Positions 34,667-43,897 of a DNA stretch of 64,000 bases are shown piece after piece; position 1 is the first letter of the stretch; every line of letters starts with the position of its first letter. Under the pieces are notes generated by a model. It saw nothing but the letters and a program-made list of their open reading frames with translations. It was not told the origin of the DNA and did not search any database. This DNA is from Lentzea sp. NEAU-D7. Its GTDB lineage: Bacteria > Actinomycetota > Actinomycetes > Mycobacteriales > Pseudonocardiaceae. The translations under genes and the position numbers were made by a program. The DNA lies in assembly GCF_026242055.1 (NCBI RefSeq), contig NZ_JAPJDL010000010.1, forward strand, positions 1-64,000, in the 5' to 3' direction.

Positions 34667-35895
34667 GGCAACTCCGCTCGAACAACGGTCGGCCCACCAA
34701 CGGGGCTGACGACGACAACAACACCGTCGATCGTGGCAGCCCGGTCCGCGAGGCCGGCGAGCCCGCCGCCCGGCCGCAGTTCCGCGCCACCCTGACCGTT
34801 GTCGGTGACCTCGACCAGCACCCCCGTGTCCACCCTGTTGACCCGCACGGTCGCCTTGGTGCCGTTGGAGTGCTTCGTGATGTTCGTGAGCGCCTCGCCG
34901 ACGGTGAAGTACGCGGCGCTCTCCACCGACGTCGGCGGCCGCGGCTCCACGTCGACCTGCAGGTCGACCTCGATCGGCACACGGGCGGCGAGCGCGGACA
35001 GCGCGGCGTCGAGCCCCCGGTCGCCCAGGACCGACGGGTAGATGCCCCGCGCCAGGTCCCGCAGCTCCTTGATGGCGAGCTTCGCGTCCGCGTGCGCCTC
35101 CGCGATGAGCTCGGCGGCCGCCTCCGGGTCCGTGTCCAACTTGGACTTCGCCCGGCCCAGCCCCATCGCCACGGCCACGAGCCGCTGCTGCGCCCCGTCG
35201 TGCAGGTCGCGTTCGATGCGCCGGCGCTCCGCCTCGGCCGCCTCGACACCGCGCGCCCGGCTGGACGACAACCGCTCGGCCTCGATCGCCAGCGCGTCGG
35301 CCCGGGTCGGCCCGAGCATGCCGCGCGCGAACTTGCCGTGCACCGACCCGAGCCACCGCGTGCCGAGCGCCGCGAACGGGATCAGCGCCAGCCCGATCAG
35401 CGAGACCGGCAACGCCGACGCGAACGAGTCGATGGTCCAGAAGTCGCCCACGATCACCGCGAACGGCGCCGTGTCGATCCAGAACGGCACCGCGATGAAC
35501 GCCGCCGTGACCGACCACATGACGACGACGGACGCGAACTCCAGGACACCGACGGGCAACAGCAACAGCAGATACCCGAAATCACGCCAGGTCGCCGGAT
35601 CGGTGAACTGGGCCTTGAACCGCTCCCACAACGTGCCGCCGGTCGGCAGCTCCCGATAAGGCCGGGGGATGTCCGTGCGCAACGCCGCCCTGACCCACGC
35701 CCGCTCCATCGTCGCCCCGCCCCGCGCGACGGCCATCGCCGACCACAGGATCGGCAGACCCACCCAGAGGATCGAGGTCGCGAACCCCACGACGGTGAGC
35801 ACGACGGAGAGGGTGAACCAGAAGATGCCGGTCACCAGGTTGGTCAGCAGGTAGAACCCGGCTGCGAGCGCGTTCGGTTTCCTCATGACGTCCAT
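34654..35895 (-). CDS. Sensor histidine kinase (NarL-type partner)
   Basis: A 413-aa kinase. The N-terminal membrane sensor has about four to five helices and a loop containing RPYRELPTGGTLWERF, a conserved actinobacterial putative sensor domain. The HisKA_3 helix RRRIERDLHDGAQQRLVAVA carries the phospho-His, and the HATPase_c domain has EALTNITKHSNGT (N box) and VTDNGQGG (G1). It works with the adjacent response regulator. The signal is unknown. Start ATG 35895; MRKPN at 35886 is an alternative. Confidence 0.92.
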   Translation of the reverse strand: MDVMRKPNALAAGFYLLTNLVTGIFWFTLSVVLTVVGFATSILWVGLPILWSAMAVARGGATMERAWVRAALRTDIPRPYRELPTGGTLWERFKAQFTDPATWRDFGYLLLLLPVGVLEFASVVVMWSVTAAFIAVPFWIDTAPFAVIVGDFWTIDSFASALPVSLIGLALIPFAALGTRWLGSVHGKFARGMLGPTRADALAIEAERLSSSRARGVEAAEAERRRIERDLHDGAQQRLVAVAMGLGRAKSKLDTDPEAAAELIAEAHADAKLAIKELRDLARGIYPSVLGDRGLDAALSALAARVPIEVDLQVDVEPRPPTSVESAAYFTVGEALTNITKHSNGTKATVRVNRVDTGVLVEVTDNGQGGAELRPGGGLAGLADRAATIDGVVVVVSPVGGPTVVRAELPCAW

Positions 35896-36016
35896 GCTGT
35901 CGTTCTCGCTGGTCAGAGACCATCTGGCCAGCCATCCGGTCAGAGGTGGGGACAGCCCTACCTGCCTCGGGAAGAACTCGGTGGCCGCAGTCGTTATGCT
36001 ATGCGTACCACTACAA

Positions 36017-36391
36017 GGGGGTGAACGGTTTCGACTGTGAACGTTGATTCAGGGGAAGCGTGTCGGTGCAGGCGAGAGACCACCGTTAAGCGTCATCGCA
36101 AACCAATAAGCGCCACGTCTAACGACAAGCGCACCGCGTACGCTCTCGCTGCCTGACAGCGGAGCTAGCGGTTGTCGGCCTAGGAGTGCCTTCGGCCTAG
36201 TTCCCGGCATCAGCTAGAGGGCTTACCAGCAGTCTCGGTCGCGGAGACTGCCCGGGAAACTCACAGCGACTGGGCCCGTCACACCTGCTCGTCCGCGTGA
36301 CAGGTGGGGTCAAGCAGAGACACAGCGGACTGCGCACGGAGAAGCCCTGATGAACCGGCACAGGACCCGGGTTCGATTCCCGGCACCTCCA
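36017..36391 (+). ncRNA. ssrA: Transfer-messenger RNA (tmRNA)
   Basis: The 5' end GGGGGTGAACGGTTTCGACT pairs with the 3' end CACCTCC-A as a tRNA-like acceptor. The T-arm GGGTTCGATTCCC is intact. The tag reading frame is 36112-36156, resuming at GCC and ending at TGA, encoding ATSNDKRTAYALAA, with the AYALAA degradation end typical of actinobacteria. CCA is not encoded. Its partner SmpB is encoded 2.8 kb upstream. Confidence 0.96.
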
Positions 36392-36398
36392 CTCGATG

Positions 36399-36433
36399 GG
36401 TGAGTGCTGTTCGTGGACAGCACTCACCTTTTC
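36399..36433 (+). terminator. Terminator after ssrA
   Basis: Perfect stem GGTGAGTGCTGT with complement and loop TCGTGG, followed by TTTTCT. Confidence 0.9.
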
Positions 36434-36450
36434 TCGTTCTCGGGTGTCCT

Positions 36451-36595
36451 CTGGGGGCCGAGCCCCCAGACCCCCACGCCGGGGGCACGCCCCCGGACCC
36501 CCGGCCTGCCTCGTCGCTTCGCGACATCGGCGGCCCATCCGGCTGGCCTGCCTCTGCTGCCTCGTCGCTTCGCGACCTTGGTGGTCCAATTGACG
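36451..36595. repeat. GC-rich dispersed-type repeat and local duplicated words
   Basis: 36451-36503 is a palindromic run of G5/C5 blocks (GGGGGCCGAGCCCCC then CCGGGGGCACGCCCCCGG). This type is scattered in actinomycete intergenic DNA. It is followed by two copies of TCGTCGCTTCGCGAC (about 36511 and 36562). No gene. Confidence 0.6.
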
Positions 36596-36619
36596 CCGTG
36601 TGCTGGTCAGCAGTCGTCC

Positions 36620-37009
36620 ATGATCTACGTCGTGGATGAGCCAGGTGGTGAAGTGGTCGGGTGGAGTGAGGCCGACGGCGAACTCTCCGAGGTTGTCTGG
36701 GGGAAGCTCAGCGAGCCGGCCAAGGAACTGTTCACCGTGTTGATGAACGAGCCTGGTGTGCGGTTCAGCGGTGATGAGCTGAGCTCACGGCTTGGCCTGC
36801 CCAACGGGAAGCACGGCGTGGCAGGGGTTCTTGGGTGGCCGATGCGGCACTGTCGGTCGGTTGGACGTGCGTGGCCGTGGGCTTGGGAGTACCCCGAAGG
36901 CAAGAGCGCGCAGTACTGGATGACGGAGGAGGTCGCTGACCTCTTCCGGCACGCGCGGGACGCTCAGGGGCAGTTGGACGTCATCAAGAACAATCCTTGG
37001 TCTGAATGA
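36620..37009 (+). CDS. Hypothetical protein, DUF6416-like
   Basis: A 129-aa soluble protein with a probable winged-helix core (LSEPAKELFTVLMNEPG, then RFSGDELSSRLGLPNGKHGV) and the C-terminal YWMTEEVADLFRHAR. The order of blocks resembles DUF6416 proteins of actinomycetes, from memory. ATG 36620 follows a GC-rich repeat zone with no strong ribosome binding site. The 3' end overlaps the convergent oxidoreductase gene by 26 bp. Confidence 0.62.
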   Translation: MIYVVDEPGGEVVGWSEADGELSEVVWGKLSEPAKELFTVLMNEPGVRFSGDELSSRLGLPNGKHGVAGVLGWPMRHCRSVGRAWPWAWEYPEGKSAQYWMTEEVADLFRHARDAQGQLDVIKNNPWSE

Positions 37010-37907
37010 CGTCCGACAGTGCGGCCAGGAAGTCCGGGGCGTCGAACATCGCGCCCGCTGAGGCGACTCCGGTCGTCTTGAAGCGGCCGCTCAGCAGGCG
37101 TTCTGCCGCTTCCACGGCCAGAGGGGCGCTCACGGCGTAGATGTCCTTGCCGGATGCGGTCAGGCGTCGTTCCTCGCCTGCCCTGCGCACGCGCACGTCC
37201 ACCTCGAACGTCTCGGGCTCCTGGCGGGCCTGCGCGGCCTGCAGGCCGGTGGCCGCCTCCGTCGACATGTAGTCGGTCACCGAGGAGATCCGCAGGTGGC
37301 TCGGCAGCGTGACCACGTCGGCCATGGAGAACTCGCCGATCACCTGGCGGGTGCCGGTGGGGAACTCCCAGTCCAGCACCGGTGCGGTGTCGCCGTGGTA
37401 GGTCAGGGCGCCGTCGCGGAAGCGGACTCGCCGGCCGTCGCGGCGCTCGCGGGAGACCTGGCCCGCGGTGAGAGTGCCCGCGGTGGGCTGCCAGCCGCTC
37501 AGCCCGTACGCGATGTGGGCCTCGTCGGCGGAGTCCCAGTCCGCCATCGCGGCGGTGACCAGCAGGTCGGCGAGGCCGCCGAAGAAGGCCATCGCGGGCA
37601 CCACCGGGATCGAGGCGCCGCGGGCGAACGTGTCGGCGTTCGCCTCGATCTCGGCCGCCACGTCGACGTACGGGATGCCGGCGCGTTCGGCGGCGGCGAT
37701 CAGCGGGCCCGCGGTGACGGCGAACGGACCGGCCGTATTGGTGACGGCGGCCGCGCCTTCGAGGGCGCGGTCGAGGGCTGCCGGGTCGTCGGCGGTGGCC
37801 TGTGCGCGTCCGAACGGCAGCGGGTTGTGGCCGCGCTTCTCCAGCTCCGCCAAGACGAACTGTCCCGTGGTGCCGGATGCGCCGTAGACCGCGATGTTGT
37901 GTCCCAT
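36984..37907 (-). CDS. Saccharopine dehydrogenase-like NAD(P)-binding oxidoreductase
   Basis: A 307-aa protein with an N-terminal Rossmann motif IAVYGASGTTGQFVLAELEK and the following AAAVTNTAGPFAVTAGPLI segment typical of saccharopine dehydrogenase/trans-acting enoyl reductase-like proteins. The C-terminal part contains the dimer domain. It is divergent from the AraC-type regulator, which probably controls it. Substrate is unknown. Confidence 0.85.
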   Translation of the reverse strand: MGHNIAVYGASGTTGQFVLAELEKRGHNPLPFGRAQATADDPAALDRALEGAAAVTNTAGPFAVTAGPLIAAAERAGIPYVDVAAEIEANADTFARGASIPVVPAMAFFGGLADLLVTAAMADWDSADEAHIAYGLSGWQPTAGTLTAGQVSRERRDGRRVRFRDGALTYHGDTAPVLDWEFPTGTRQVIGEFSMADVVTLPSHLRISSVTDYMSTEAATGLQAAQARQEPETFEVDVRVRRAGEERRLTASGKDIYAVSAPLAVEAAERLLSGRFKTTGVASAGAMFDAPDFLAALSDVIQTKDCS

Positions 37908-37960
37908 GTGGACCAGTCAAGCCGCTGGGCGTGGCCCGAGCCAGTGTCTGGAACGACACG

Positions 37961-38905
37961 ATGCGTACACTTTCGGACATGCTCGCGTTCGCCGTCACCT
38001 CCGGGATGCTGCACTTCGAGCTGACCGCCACGTACGAGATCTTCACCGCCCCGCAGCTCGACTACCGCGTGGTCGTCTGCGGGAACGCCCCGGTGCGCCT
38101 CGGCCGGTTCACGCTGGAGCCCGACCTGCCGCTCGACCGGCTGGACCGGGCGGACACCGTGGTCGTGCCCGCCATCGCGGACGTGGACGTGCCTCTCGAT
38201 CCGGCGCTCGTGCAGGCCGTGAGAGCGGCCCACGACAAGGGCGCGCGGATCGTGTCGTTGTGCACGGGCGCGTTCGTGCTGGCCGAGGCCGGGCTGCTCG
38301 ACGGGCTGCGCGCGACGACGCACTGGGCGCACACCGACGAGCTGGCCCGGCGGTATCCGCGCGTCGAGGTCGACCCGGACGTGCTCTACGTCGACAACGG
38401 GCAGGTGCTGACGAGCGCGGGCAAGGCGGCGGCGATCGACCTGAGCCTGCACGTGATCCGCGGCGACCACGGCACCTCGACGGCGAACACGGCGGCGCGC
38501 CGGCTCGTCGTGCCGCCGCACCGGGACGGCGGGCAGGCGCAGTTCGTGCTGGCGCCGGTGCCGTCCGGCGAAGGGCATCCGCTCACCGAGTTGTTCGACT
38601 GGGTCTCGGCGCGGTTCGACCAGACGATCACCGTCGAGGACATGGCGCGGCAGGCAGGCATGAGCTCACGGCACCTCGCCCGGCTGTTCCGCGCGGTGAC
38701 GGGCACCACGCCGTTGCAGTGGCTGCACACGCAGAGGATCCGGCGCGCGCAGGAGCTGCTGGAGATGACGGACGACAGCGTGGACCGGATCGCGGAGGCG
38801 TCCGGGATGGGCACCGCCACAACGCTGCGCCGGCACTTCCACCGGACCGTCGGTGTGCCGCCGGACACATACCGCCGCACGTTCCGCCCCGTTGGTGGCC
38901 ACTAG
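37961..38905 (+). CDS. GlxA-like AraC family regulator (DJ-1/PfpI plus HTH)
   Basis: A 314-aa regulator. The DJ-1/PfpI-type N-terminal domain has the nucleophile-elbow motif IVSLCTGAFVLAEAGLLDG near residue 100 and the following TTHWAHTDELARRYP. The C-terminal AraC domain has two HTHs (VEDMARQAGMSSRHLARLF, then DRIAEASGMGTATTLRRHF). Start ATG 37961 or 37979; neither has a strong binding site. It is divergent from the saccharopine-dehydrogenase-like gene with a 53-bp gap, so it likely regulates it. Confidence 0.88.
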   Translation: MRTLSDMLAFAVTSGMLHFELTATYEIFTAPQLDYRVVVCGNAPVRLGRFTLEPDLPLDRLDRADTVVVPAIADVDVPLDPALVQAVRAAHDKGARIVSLCTGAFVLAEAGLLDGLRATTHWAHTDELARRYPRVEVDPDVLYVDNGQVLTSAGKAAAIDLSLHVIRGDHGTSTANTAARRLVVPPHRDGGQAQFVLAPVPSGEGHPLTELFDWVSARFDQTITVEDMARQAGMSSRHLARLFRAVTGTTPLQWLHTQRIRRAQELLEMTDDSVDRIAEASGMGTATTLRRHFHRTVGVPPDTYRRTFRPVGGH

Positions 38906-38933
38906 ATCCACAGGTGGGCGTTAGGTTGTCCTG

Positions 38934-40346
38934 ATGAGCAACCAACAGCGCATCGGGGCGCGGGTGTTGCGGCGCAAGCCGATCGACCAGCTGACCCATC
39001 CAGGTAGCGAGCTCAAGCGCACCATGGGTGTCGGCCACCTCACGATGATCAGCATCGGTGCCACGCTCGGCACCGGCATCTTCGTCGTGCTGGGGGAGGC
39101 GGTGCCGCTCGCCGGGCCCGCCATCGTGCTGTCGTTCGTGCTGGCGGGCATCACCGCGTTGTTCTCCGCGCTGTCGTACGCCGAGCTCGCGGGCCTGATC
39201 CCCGCGTCCGGTTCCTCGTACTCCTACACCTACGCGACCCTGGGCGAGATCGTCGCGTGGGTCTGCGGCTGGTGCCTCGTGCTGGAGTACGGGGTGTCGG
39301 TCGCGGCGGTCGCGGTCGGGTGGGGGCAGTACGTCAACGAGCTGCTGCACCTGGTGACGGGGCTGCGGATTCCGGACGTGCTGAGCCAGCCGCCTGGGGC
39401 GGGCGGAGTCGTCAACATCCCCGCCGTGCTGGTCGTGGTGGTCTCCATGCTGGTGCTGCTCGGTGGCGCGAAGGGCAGTGCGCGGACGAACACGATCCTG
39501 GTGTGGATCAAGGTCGGCGCGCTGCTGATGTTCTGCGCGGTCGCGTTCACCGCGCTGAAGGCGGGCAACTTCCAGCCGCTGTTCCCGCTCGGGCTGGCGG
39601 GCGTGAGCGCCGGCGCGGCCACGTTGTTCTTCTCCTACATCGGGTTCGACGCCGCGTCGACCGCCGGCGAGGAGGCCAGAAACCCGCAGCGCGACCTGCC
39701 GCGCGCGATCATCATCTCGCTGGTCGTGATCACCGCGCTGTACTGCGCGGTCGCCCTCGCCGCCGTGGGCGCCATGCCGTGGCAGACGTTCGAGGGCACG
39801 GAGGCGGCGCTGAGCCGTGTGCTCACCGACAACGTCGACGGCGCCGTCTGGCCGATCCTGCTGTCGATCGGTGCTGTGGTGGCGACCACCTCGGTCGTGC
39901 TGACCGTCCTCTACGGACAGACGCGCATCCTGTACGCCATGTCCCGCGACGGGCTGGTGCCGTCGATCTTCGCGAAGCTCAGCCCGCGCACCGGCGTGCC
40001 GTTCGTGAACACCGTCGTCGTCGGGCTGTTCATCGCCGTGCTCGCCGCTCTGGTGCCGCTGGGGTCGCTGGCGGACGCGACGAGCATCGGCACGCTGTTC
40101 GCGTTCGCTCTGGTCAATGTCGCGGTGATCATCCTGCGGCGCACGGAACCCCACCGGAAGCGCAGCTTCCGCGTGCCGTTCTCGCCCGTGACGCCGTTGC
40201 TGGGCCTCGCGTTCTGCGTCTACATGATGTTCAGCCTCGGGCTCGACACGTGGATCGCGTTCCTCGCCTGGATGGCACTCGGGTTCGTCATCTACTTCGG
40301 TTACAGCGTCAGGAAGGCACGCCTTGCGGTTCCAGGTGATCGGTGA
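38934..40346 (+). CDS. APC superfamily amino acid permease
   Basis: A 470-aa transporter with about twelve helices. The first helix has the glycine-rich substrate motif ISIGATLGTGIFVVLGEA, followed by SYAELAGLIPASGSSYSYTY. It resembles cationic amino acid transporters of the YfnA/CAT type (FFSYIGFDAASTAGEEARNP). It lies first in an apparent operon with a GNAT protein and an N-acylamino-acid racemase, suggesting uptake of the amino acids they act on. Confidence 0.9.
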   Translation: MSNQQRIGARVLRRKPIDQLTHPGSELKRTMGVGHLTMISIGATLGTGIFVVLGEAVPLAGPAIVLSFVLAGITALFSALSYAELAGLIPASGSSYSYTYATLGEIVAWVCGWCLVLEYGVSVAAVAVGWGQYVNELLHLVTGLRIPDVLSQPPGAGGVVNIPAVLVVVVSMLVLLGGAKGSARTNTILVWIKVGALLMFCAVAFTALKAGNFQPLFPLGLAGVSAGAATLFFSYIGFDAASTAGEEARNPQRDLPRAIIISLVVITALYCAVALAAVGAMPWQTFEGTEAALSRVLTDNVDGAVWPILLSIGAVVATTSVVLTVLYGQTRILYAMSRDGLVPSIFAKLSPRTGVPFVNTVVVGLFIAVLAALVPLGSLADATSIGTLFAFALVNVAVIILRRTEPHRKRSFRVPFSPVTPLLGLAFCVYMMFSLGLDTWIAFLAWMALGFVIYFGYSVRKARLAVPGDR

Positions 40347-41058
40347 CGTCGCCGGCATCGCCCGCGTCGCCCGGTACTACGCCGAGGTCTGGGACACCAC
40401 CGAGGACGTGTTGTCCACGGAGACGCTGCACTGCGTCCGGCACGCGGGCGGTGCGACCATCGGCGCGTTCGACGGCGACGAGCTGGTCGGCGCCACGACC
40501 GGGCTCTTCTGCCCGGACGGGTCGGTGTACTCGATGATCGCGGCCGCACGGCCGGGAACCGGGCACGCGTTGAAGCTCGCGCAGAAGGACTGGGCGGTCG
40601 AGCTCGGCGCCCGGTCGATGCGGTGGACCTACGACCCGCTGGTGTCGCGCAACGCCCGGTTCAACCTGGTCAAGCTCGGGGCGGTCGCCATCGAGTACAC
40701 AGTGGACTTCTACGGGCCGATGCGCGACGGCGTGAACGACGGCGACGAGAGCGACCGGCTCACCGTGCGATGGGACCTCACCGGTTCCCGCGAGCCGCAC
40801 GAGCCGGTGCCGGCGGGTGAGGTCACGAAGACCGCCCCGGACGGAGAACCGCTGGCGCGCACGGACGGCGAACGAATCTGGTGCCGGGTGCCGCGCGACG
40901 TCGTGCAGGTGCGCAAGGAGTCACGGGACCTCGCGAGGCAGTGGCGGGAGGCGGTCCGGGGCGTGTTCGTGGACGCCTTCGGCCAGGGCTACGTCGCGAC
41001 GTCGATGTCCCGCGACGGCTGGTACGAGCTGGTGCGCCATGAGGAGGTGTCACGGTGA
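40324..41058 (+). CDS. GNAT-like protein (COG3375 type)
   Basis: A 244-aa protein of the predicted acetyltransferase group often encoded next to N-acylamino-acid racemase/OSBS. It contains GAFDGDELVGATTGLF, the family segment GHALKLAQKDWAVELGAR, and WTYDPLVSRNARFNLVKLGA. The TTG start at 40324 lies inside the end of the permease gene (23-bp overlap), and its stop overlaps the racemase start (GTGA). It may N-acylate an amino acid that the racemase then uses; this is inferred from context. Confidence 0.82.
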   Translation: MRFQVIGDVAGIARVARYYAEVWDTTEDVLSTETLHCVRHAGGATIGAFDGDELVGATTGLFCPDGSVYSMIAAARPGTGHALKLAQKDWAVELGARSMRWTYDPLVSRNARFNLVKLGAVAIEYTVDFYGPMRDGVNDGDESDRLTVRWDLTGSREPHEPVPAGEVTKTAPDGEPLARTDGERIWCRVPRDVVQVRKESRDLARQWREAVRGVFVDAFGQGYVATSMSRDGWYELVRHEEVSR

Positions 41059-42158
41059 AGATCGAACGGGTCGAGCTGCTGCACGTCGCGATTCCGCTGG
41101 TGTCGCCGTTCCGCACTTCGTTCGGGACGATGACGACGAAGGACACGTTCCTGCTGCGGGTCGTCGCGGACGAGGCGGAGGGCTGGTCGGAGTTCGCGGC
41201 CGACCCGGAACCGCTGTACTGCTCGGAGTTCGTCGGCGCCGCGGAACTGGTGCTGGAGCAGCACCTCGTGCCGCGGGTGACGCCCGAGGTCACGGCCGCC
41301 GAGGTCGCGCCGAGGACGCACGCGGTCAAGGGCCACAAACTCGCCAAGGCGGCGCTGGAGACCGCGGTCCTGGACGCCGAGCTGCGGTCGTACGGGATGT
41401 CGATCGGCGCCTATCTGGGCGCGACGGCGGACAAGGTGCCGGCGGGGGTCTCGGTCGGGATCAGGAACTCGATCCCCGAGCTGCTCGACGACGTCGAGGC
41501 CTACCTCGCCGAGGGCTACGCGCGGATCAAGCTCAAGATCGAGCCGGGCTGGGACGTCGAACCCGTCCGAGCGGTGCGCGAACGGTTCGGCGACGTGCTG
41601 CTGCAGGTCGACGCCAACACCGCGTACACGCTGGCCGACGCCGACCACCTGCGCCGGCTCGACGAGTTCGGCCTGCTGCTGGTCGAACAACCGCTGGAGG
41701 AGGACGACCTCCGCGGGCATGCGCTGTTCGCACAACGGATCCGCACGCCGATCTGCCTCGACGAGTCGATCACGTCGGCCAGGGACGCGGCGACGGCCAT
41801 CGCGCTCGACGCGTGCCGGATCATCAACGTCAAGCCCGCCAGGGTCGGCGGGTACCTGGAGGCGCGCCGCATCCACGACGTCGCGGCCGCGCACGGCGTT
41901 CCGGTGTGGTGCGGCGGAATGCTGGAGACCGGCATCGGACGCGGGCCGAACCTGGCACTGGCCGCGTTGCCCGGCTTCGTGCTGCCCGGCGACGTCTCGG
42001 CGTCGCGGAGGTACTTCGCCGAGGACCTCACCGAGCCGTTCGAGCTCCAGGACGGCTTCATGCACGTGCCGGCCGGGCCGGGCATCGGTGTGGAGCCGAT
42101 CCCGGAGACCGTCAAGCGCTTCACGACGGCGACGAAGGTGCTCTACGCCAAGGACTGA
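41055..42158 (+). CDS. N-acylamino-acid racemase / o-succinylbenzoate synthase family enzyme
   Basis: A 367-aa enolase-superfamily (muconate lactonising subgroup) enzyme. The catalytic Lys is in RIKLKIEPGWD. The metal ligands are in LLQVDANTAY, LVEQPLEEDD and ICLDESITS, and the second Lys is in IINVKPARVGG. Members catalyse OSBS, N-acylamino-acid racemisation or both. No menaquinone genes are adjacent, and the GNAT/permease neighbours favour amino-acid racemisation. GTG start overlaps the GNAT stop. The 3' end overlaps the convergent HD-domain gene by 16 bp. Confidence 0.9.
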   Translation: MKIERVELLHVAIPLVSPFRTSFGTMTTKDTFLLRVVADEAEGWSEFAADPEPLYCSEFVGAAELVLEQHLVPRVTPEVTAAEVAPRTHAVKGHKLAKAALETAVLDAELRSYGMSIGAYLGATADKVPAGVSVGIRNSIPELLDDVEAYLAEGYARIKLKIEPGWDVEPVRAVRERFGDVLLQVDANTAYTLADADHLRRLDEFGLLLVEQPLEEDDLRGHALFAQRIRTPICLDESITSARDAATAIALDACRIINVKPARVGGYLEARRIHDVAAAHGVPVWCGGMLETGIGRGPNLALAALPGFVLPGDVSASRRYFAEDLTEPFELQDGFMHVPAGPGIGVEPIPETVKRFTTATKVLYAKD

Positions 42159-42745
42159 AGCTCGCGGGCGAGGTTGGTCCGCGCGGCGTCGTCCCACCGC
42201 TGCCGCGCGGGCTCGGTCACGAACAGCACCTCGCGGTCGAGCAGCGTCTTCAGCACCTTCGCCCGGCCCGCCCGCCAGGTCGCGTCGTCGTACTGCGCGT
42301 ACTCCTGGCGCACGGCCTGGCTGTAGCGGTCGTAGTGCTCCGGCTGCGAGCCGAGGATGGCCAGGTCGGCGTCAAGCAGCACGTGCGCCAGCGGGTCGTC
42401 GGACGAGTGCGTGATGGTGGCCAGCACCAACGACTCCACACGTGCGATGTGCGCCTCTTCCAGGCCTGCCAGGCGTTCGCGGGCCCACGCGGCGGATGCG
42501 CGTTCGTCCTCGCCGGGCTTGCTGTCGTAGATCACGTCGTGCGCGCAGGCCGCCAGCGCGAGGATCGCGCGCTCCTCCACGGTGAACGCGAACGCGTCGG
42601 CCAGCGCGGACGAGTCGCGCACGACGGACACCACGTGGAAGGCGTTGTGGTAGGTCCGGTGCGGCTCGGAGTAGCGCTCCATCAGATCACCCGCGTCCGG
42701 CGCGCCGCCGAGCGCGCGCACCGCGTCGTCCCAGATCCGTCTCAC
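42143..42745 (-). CDS. HD-domain predicted metal-dependent phosphohydrolase
   Basis: A 200-aa protein with YHNAFHVVSVV (first His ligand), the HD pair in ALAACAHDVIYDSKPGEDER, and SDDPLAHVLLDADLAILGS. This matches the predicted HD phosphohydrolase family found with glycosyltransferases and other metabolism genes. GTG 42745 overlaps the glycosyltransferase stop (GTGA), so they form an operon. Substrate is unknown. Confidence 0.85.
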   Translation of the reverse strand: MRRIWDDAVRALGGAPDAGDLMERYSEPHRTYHNAFHVVSVVRDSSALADAFAFTVEERAILALAACAHDVIYDSKPGEDERASAAWARERLAGLEEAHIARVESLVLATITHSSDDPLAHVLLDADLAILGSQPEHYDRYSQAVRQEYAQYDDATWRAGRAKVLKTLLDREVLFVTEPARQRWDDAARTNLARELQSLA

Positions 42746-43824
42746 CGCGCCAGTTCCTCCTCGACGACGTCCGCGGCCACCGTGCTGCCGCCCGCCTGGT
42801 GGATCATCCGCTGCATGTCCTTCACCCGCGCGGCGATCGCGGAGTCCGACGCCAGCTGGTCCACCAACGAGCGCACGCCCTCCACGGTCACGGTGTCGAG
42901 CAGCACACCGAGCCCCAGCTCCTCGATCCGCTGGCCGTGGAGCCGCTGGTCGGTCGTGTGCGGCACGACGATCATCGGGACGCCGTGGTGCAGCGCCTCC
43001 ATGGCCCCGCCCATGCCGCCGCGCGTCACGAACACGCGGGCGTGCTTCAGCACCGCGAGCTGCGGCACCTCTTCGCGGGTCTCGACGTTCATCGCGGGAC
43101 TCAGCACCTTGCCCTTCGTGACCAGGTGCCACGGCATTCCCCGCGCCGCGTCCGCGCACACCTGCGTGCCCGTCGTCGCGAGCACCACCGGCCTGTCGGG
43201 CGGAGGTTCCCACGTGCCCTGGAACGCACGTCCGGTCAGGCAGGGGCCGGTGAAGGTGACGCGCTCGCCGAACGTGTGGCCCTCGGGCTGGAACTCCCTG
43301 GGGAACAGGGCGATCCGGCGGCTCGCACCCGAGACGAACTCCGGCAGCGAGCAGCCGAGGAAGCCGTGCAGCCTGGTGAAGAACCCGATCGCGGCCTGGT
43401 CGAACCGGCGCGGTGGTACGACCTCGGCGCCGAGCGACCAGTGCGCGTTGCTGGTCAGAAGAACTTCCAGCAGCACGTTCGGCACGTCAAGCCGGTGCGC
43501 GACGACGCCGCCGGACCAGGCTGCGATGTCCCACACGACGAGGTCCGGCCGGTCGTCGCGGAACGTGCGCTCGAACTGGGGCAACGCCGACTCTGCTTCG
43601 GCGAGCGCGAGCTGCGCGGCCTCGTAGAGCGACGGCGGCAGTTCGCCGGGAAGCGTTGCCTCGTAGGGGATCGCGGTCGCACCGCACTCGGTGACGGCGG
43701 GGAGGAACCGGGCGGGTACCGGGCAGCTCACCCGGTGACCGCGGCGCACGAGTTCGGCGATCACCCCGAGCGCGGGCAGGACGTGCCCCCGTTCGGGCAT
43801 GAGGAAGATCGCGATGTGCGCCAT
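42742..43824 (-). CDS. GT1-family (macrolide-type) glycosyltransferase
   Basis: A 360-aa glycosyltransferase of the GT-B fold. It has N-terminal MAHIAIFLMPERGHVLPALG, typical of UDP-sugar:macrolide or flavonoid transferases. The donor-site region FVTRGGMGGAMEALHHGVPM replaces the usual HGG, and the segment ending with DQRLHGQRIEELGLG follows. No natural-product cluster is nearby. It could modify and inactivate macrolide antibiotics as MGT enzymes do, but this is only a family-level possibility. Confidence 0.88.
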   Translation of the reverse strand: MAHIAIFLMPERGHVLPALGVIAELVRRGHRVSCPVPARFLPAVTECGATAIPYEATLPGELPPSLYEAAQLALAEAESALPQFERTFRDDRPDLVVWDIAAWSGGVVAHRLDVPNVLLEVLLTSNAHWSLGAEVVPPRRFDQAAIGFFTRLHGFLGCSLPEFVSGASRRIALFPREFQPEGHTFGERVTFTGPCLTGRAFQGTWEPPPDRPVVLATTGTQVCADAARGMPWHLVTKGKVLSPAMNVETREEVPQLAVLKHARVFVTRGGMGGAMEALHHGVPMIVVPHTTDQRLHGQRIEELGLGVLLDTVTVEGVRSLVDQLASDSAIAARVKDMQRMIHQAGGSTVAADVVEEELAR

Positions 43825-43897
43825 AGAAGAGACTAACGCTGTTCGTTTCCCGATGGTTCACAGAGGTGCGCCGGGATTTCCGTTCAGCTCATTTGTC

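Noticed and set aside
42742-43824. Natural-product gene cluster around the glycosyltransferase
   Set aside because: Neighbours are an HD phosphohydrolase and hrpB; no polyketide, peptide or sugar biosynthesis genes.
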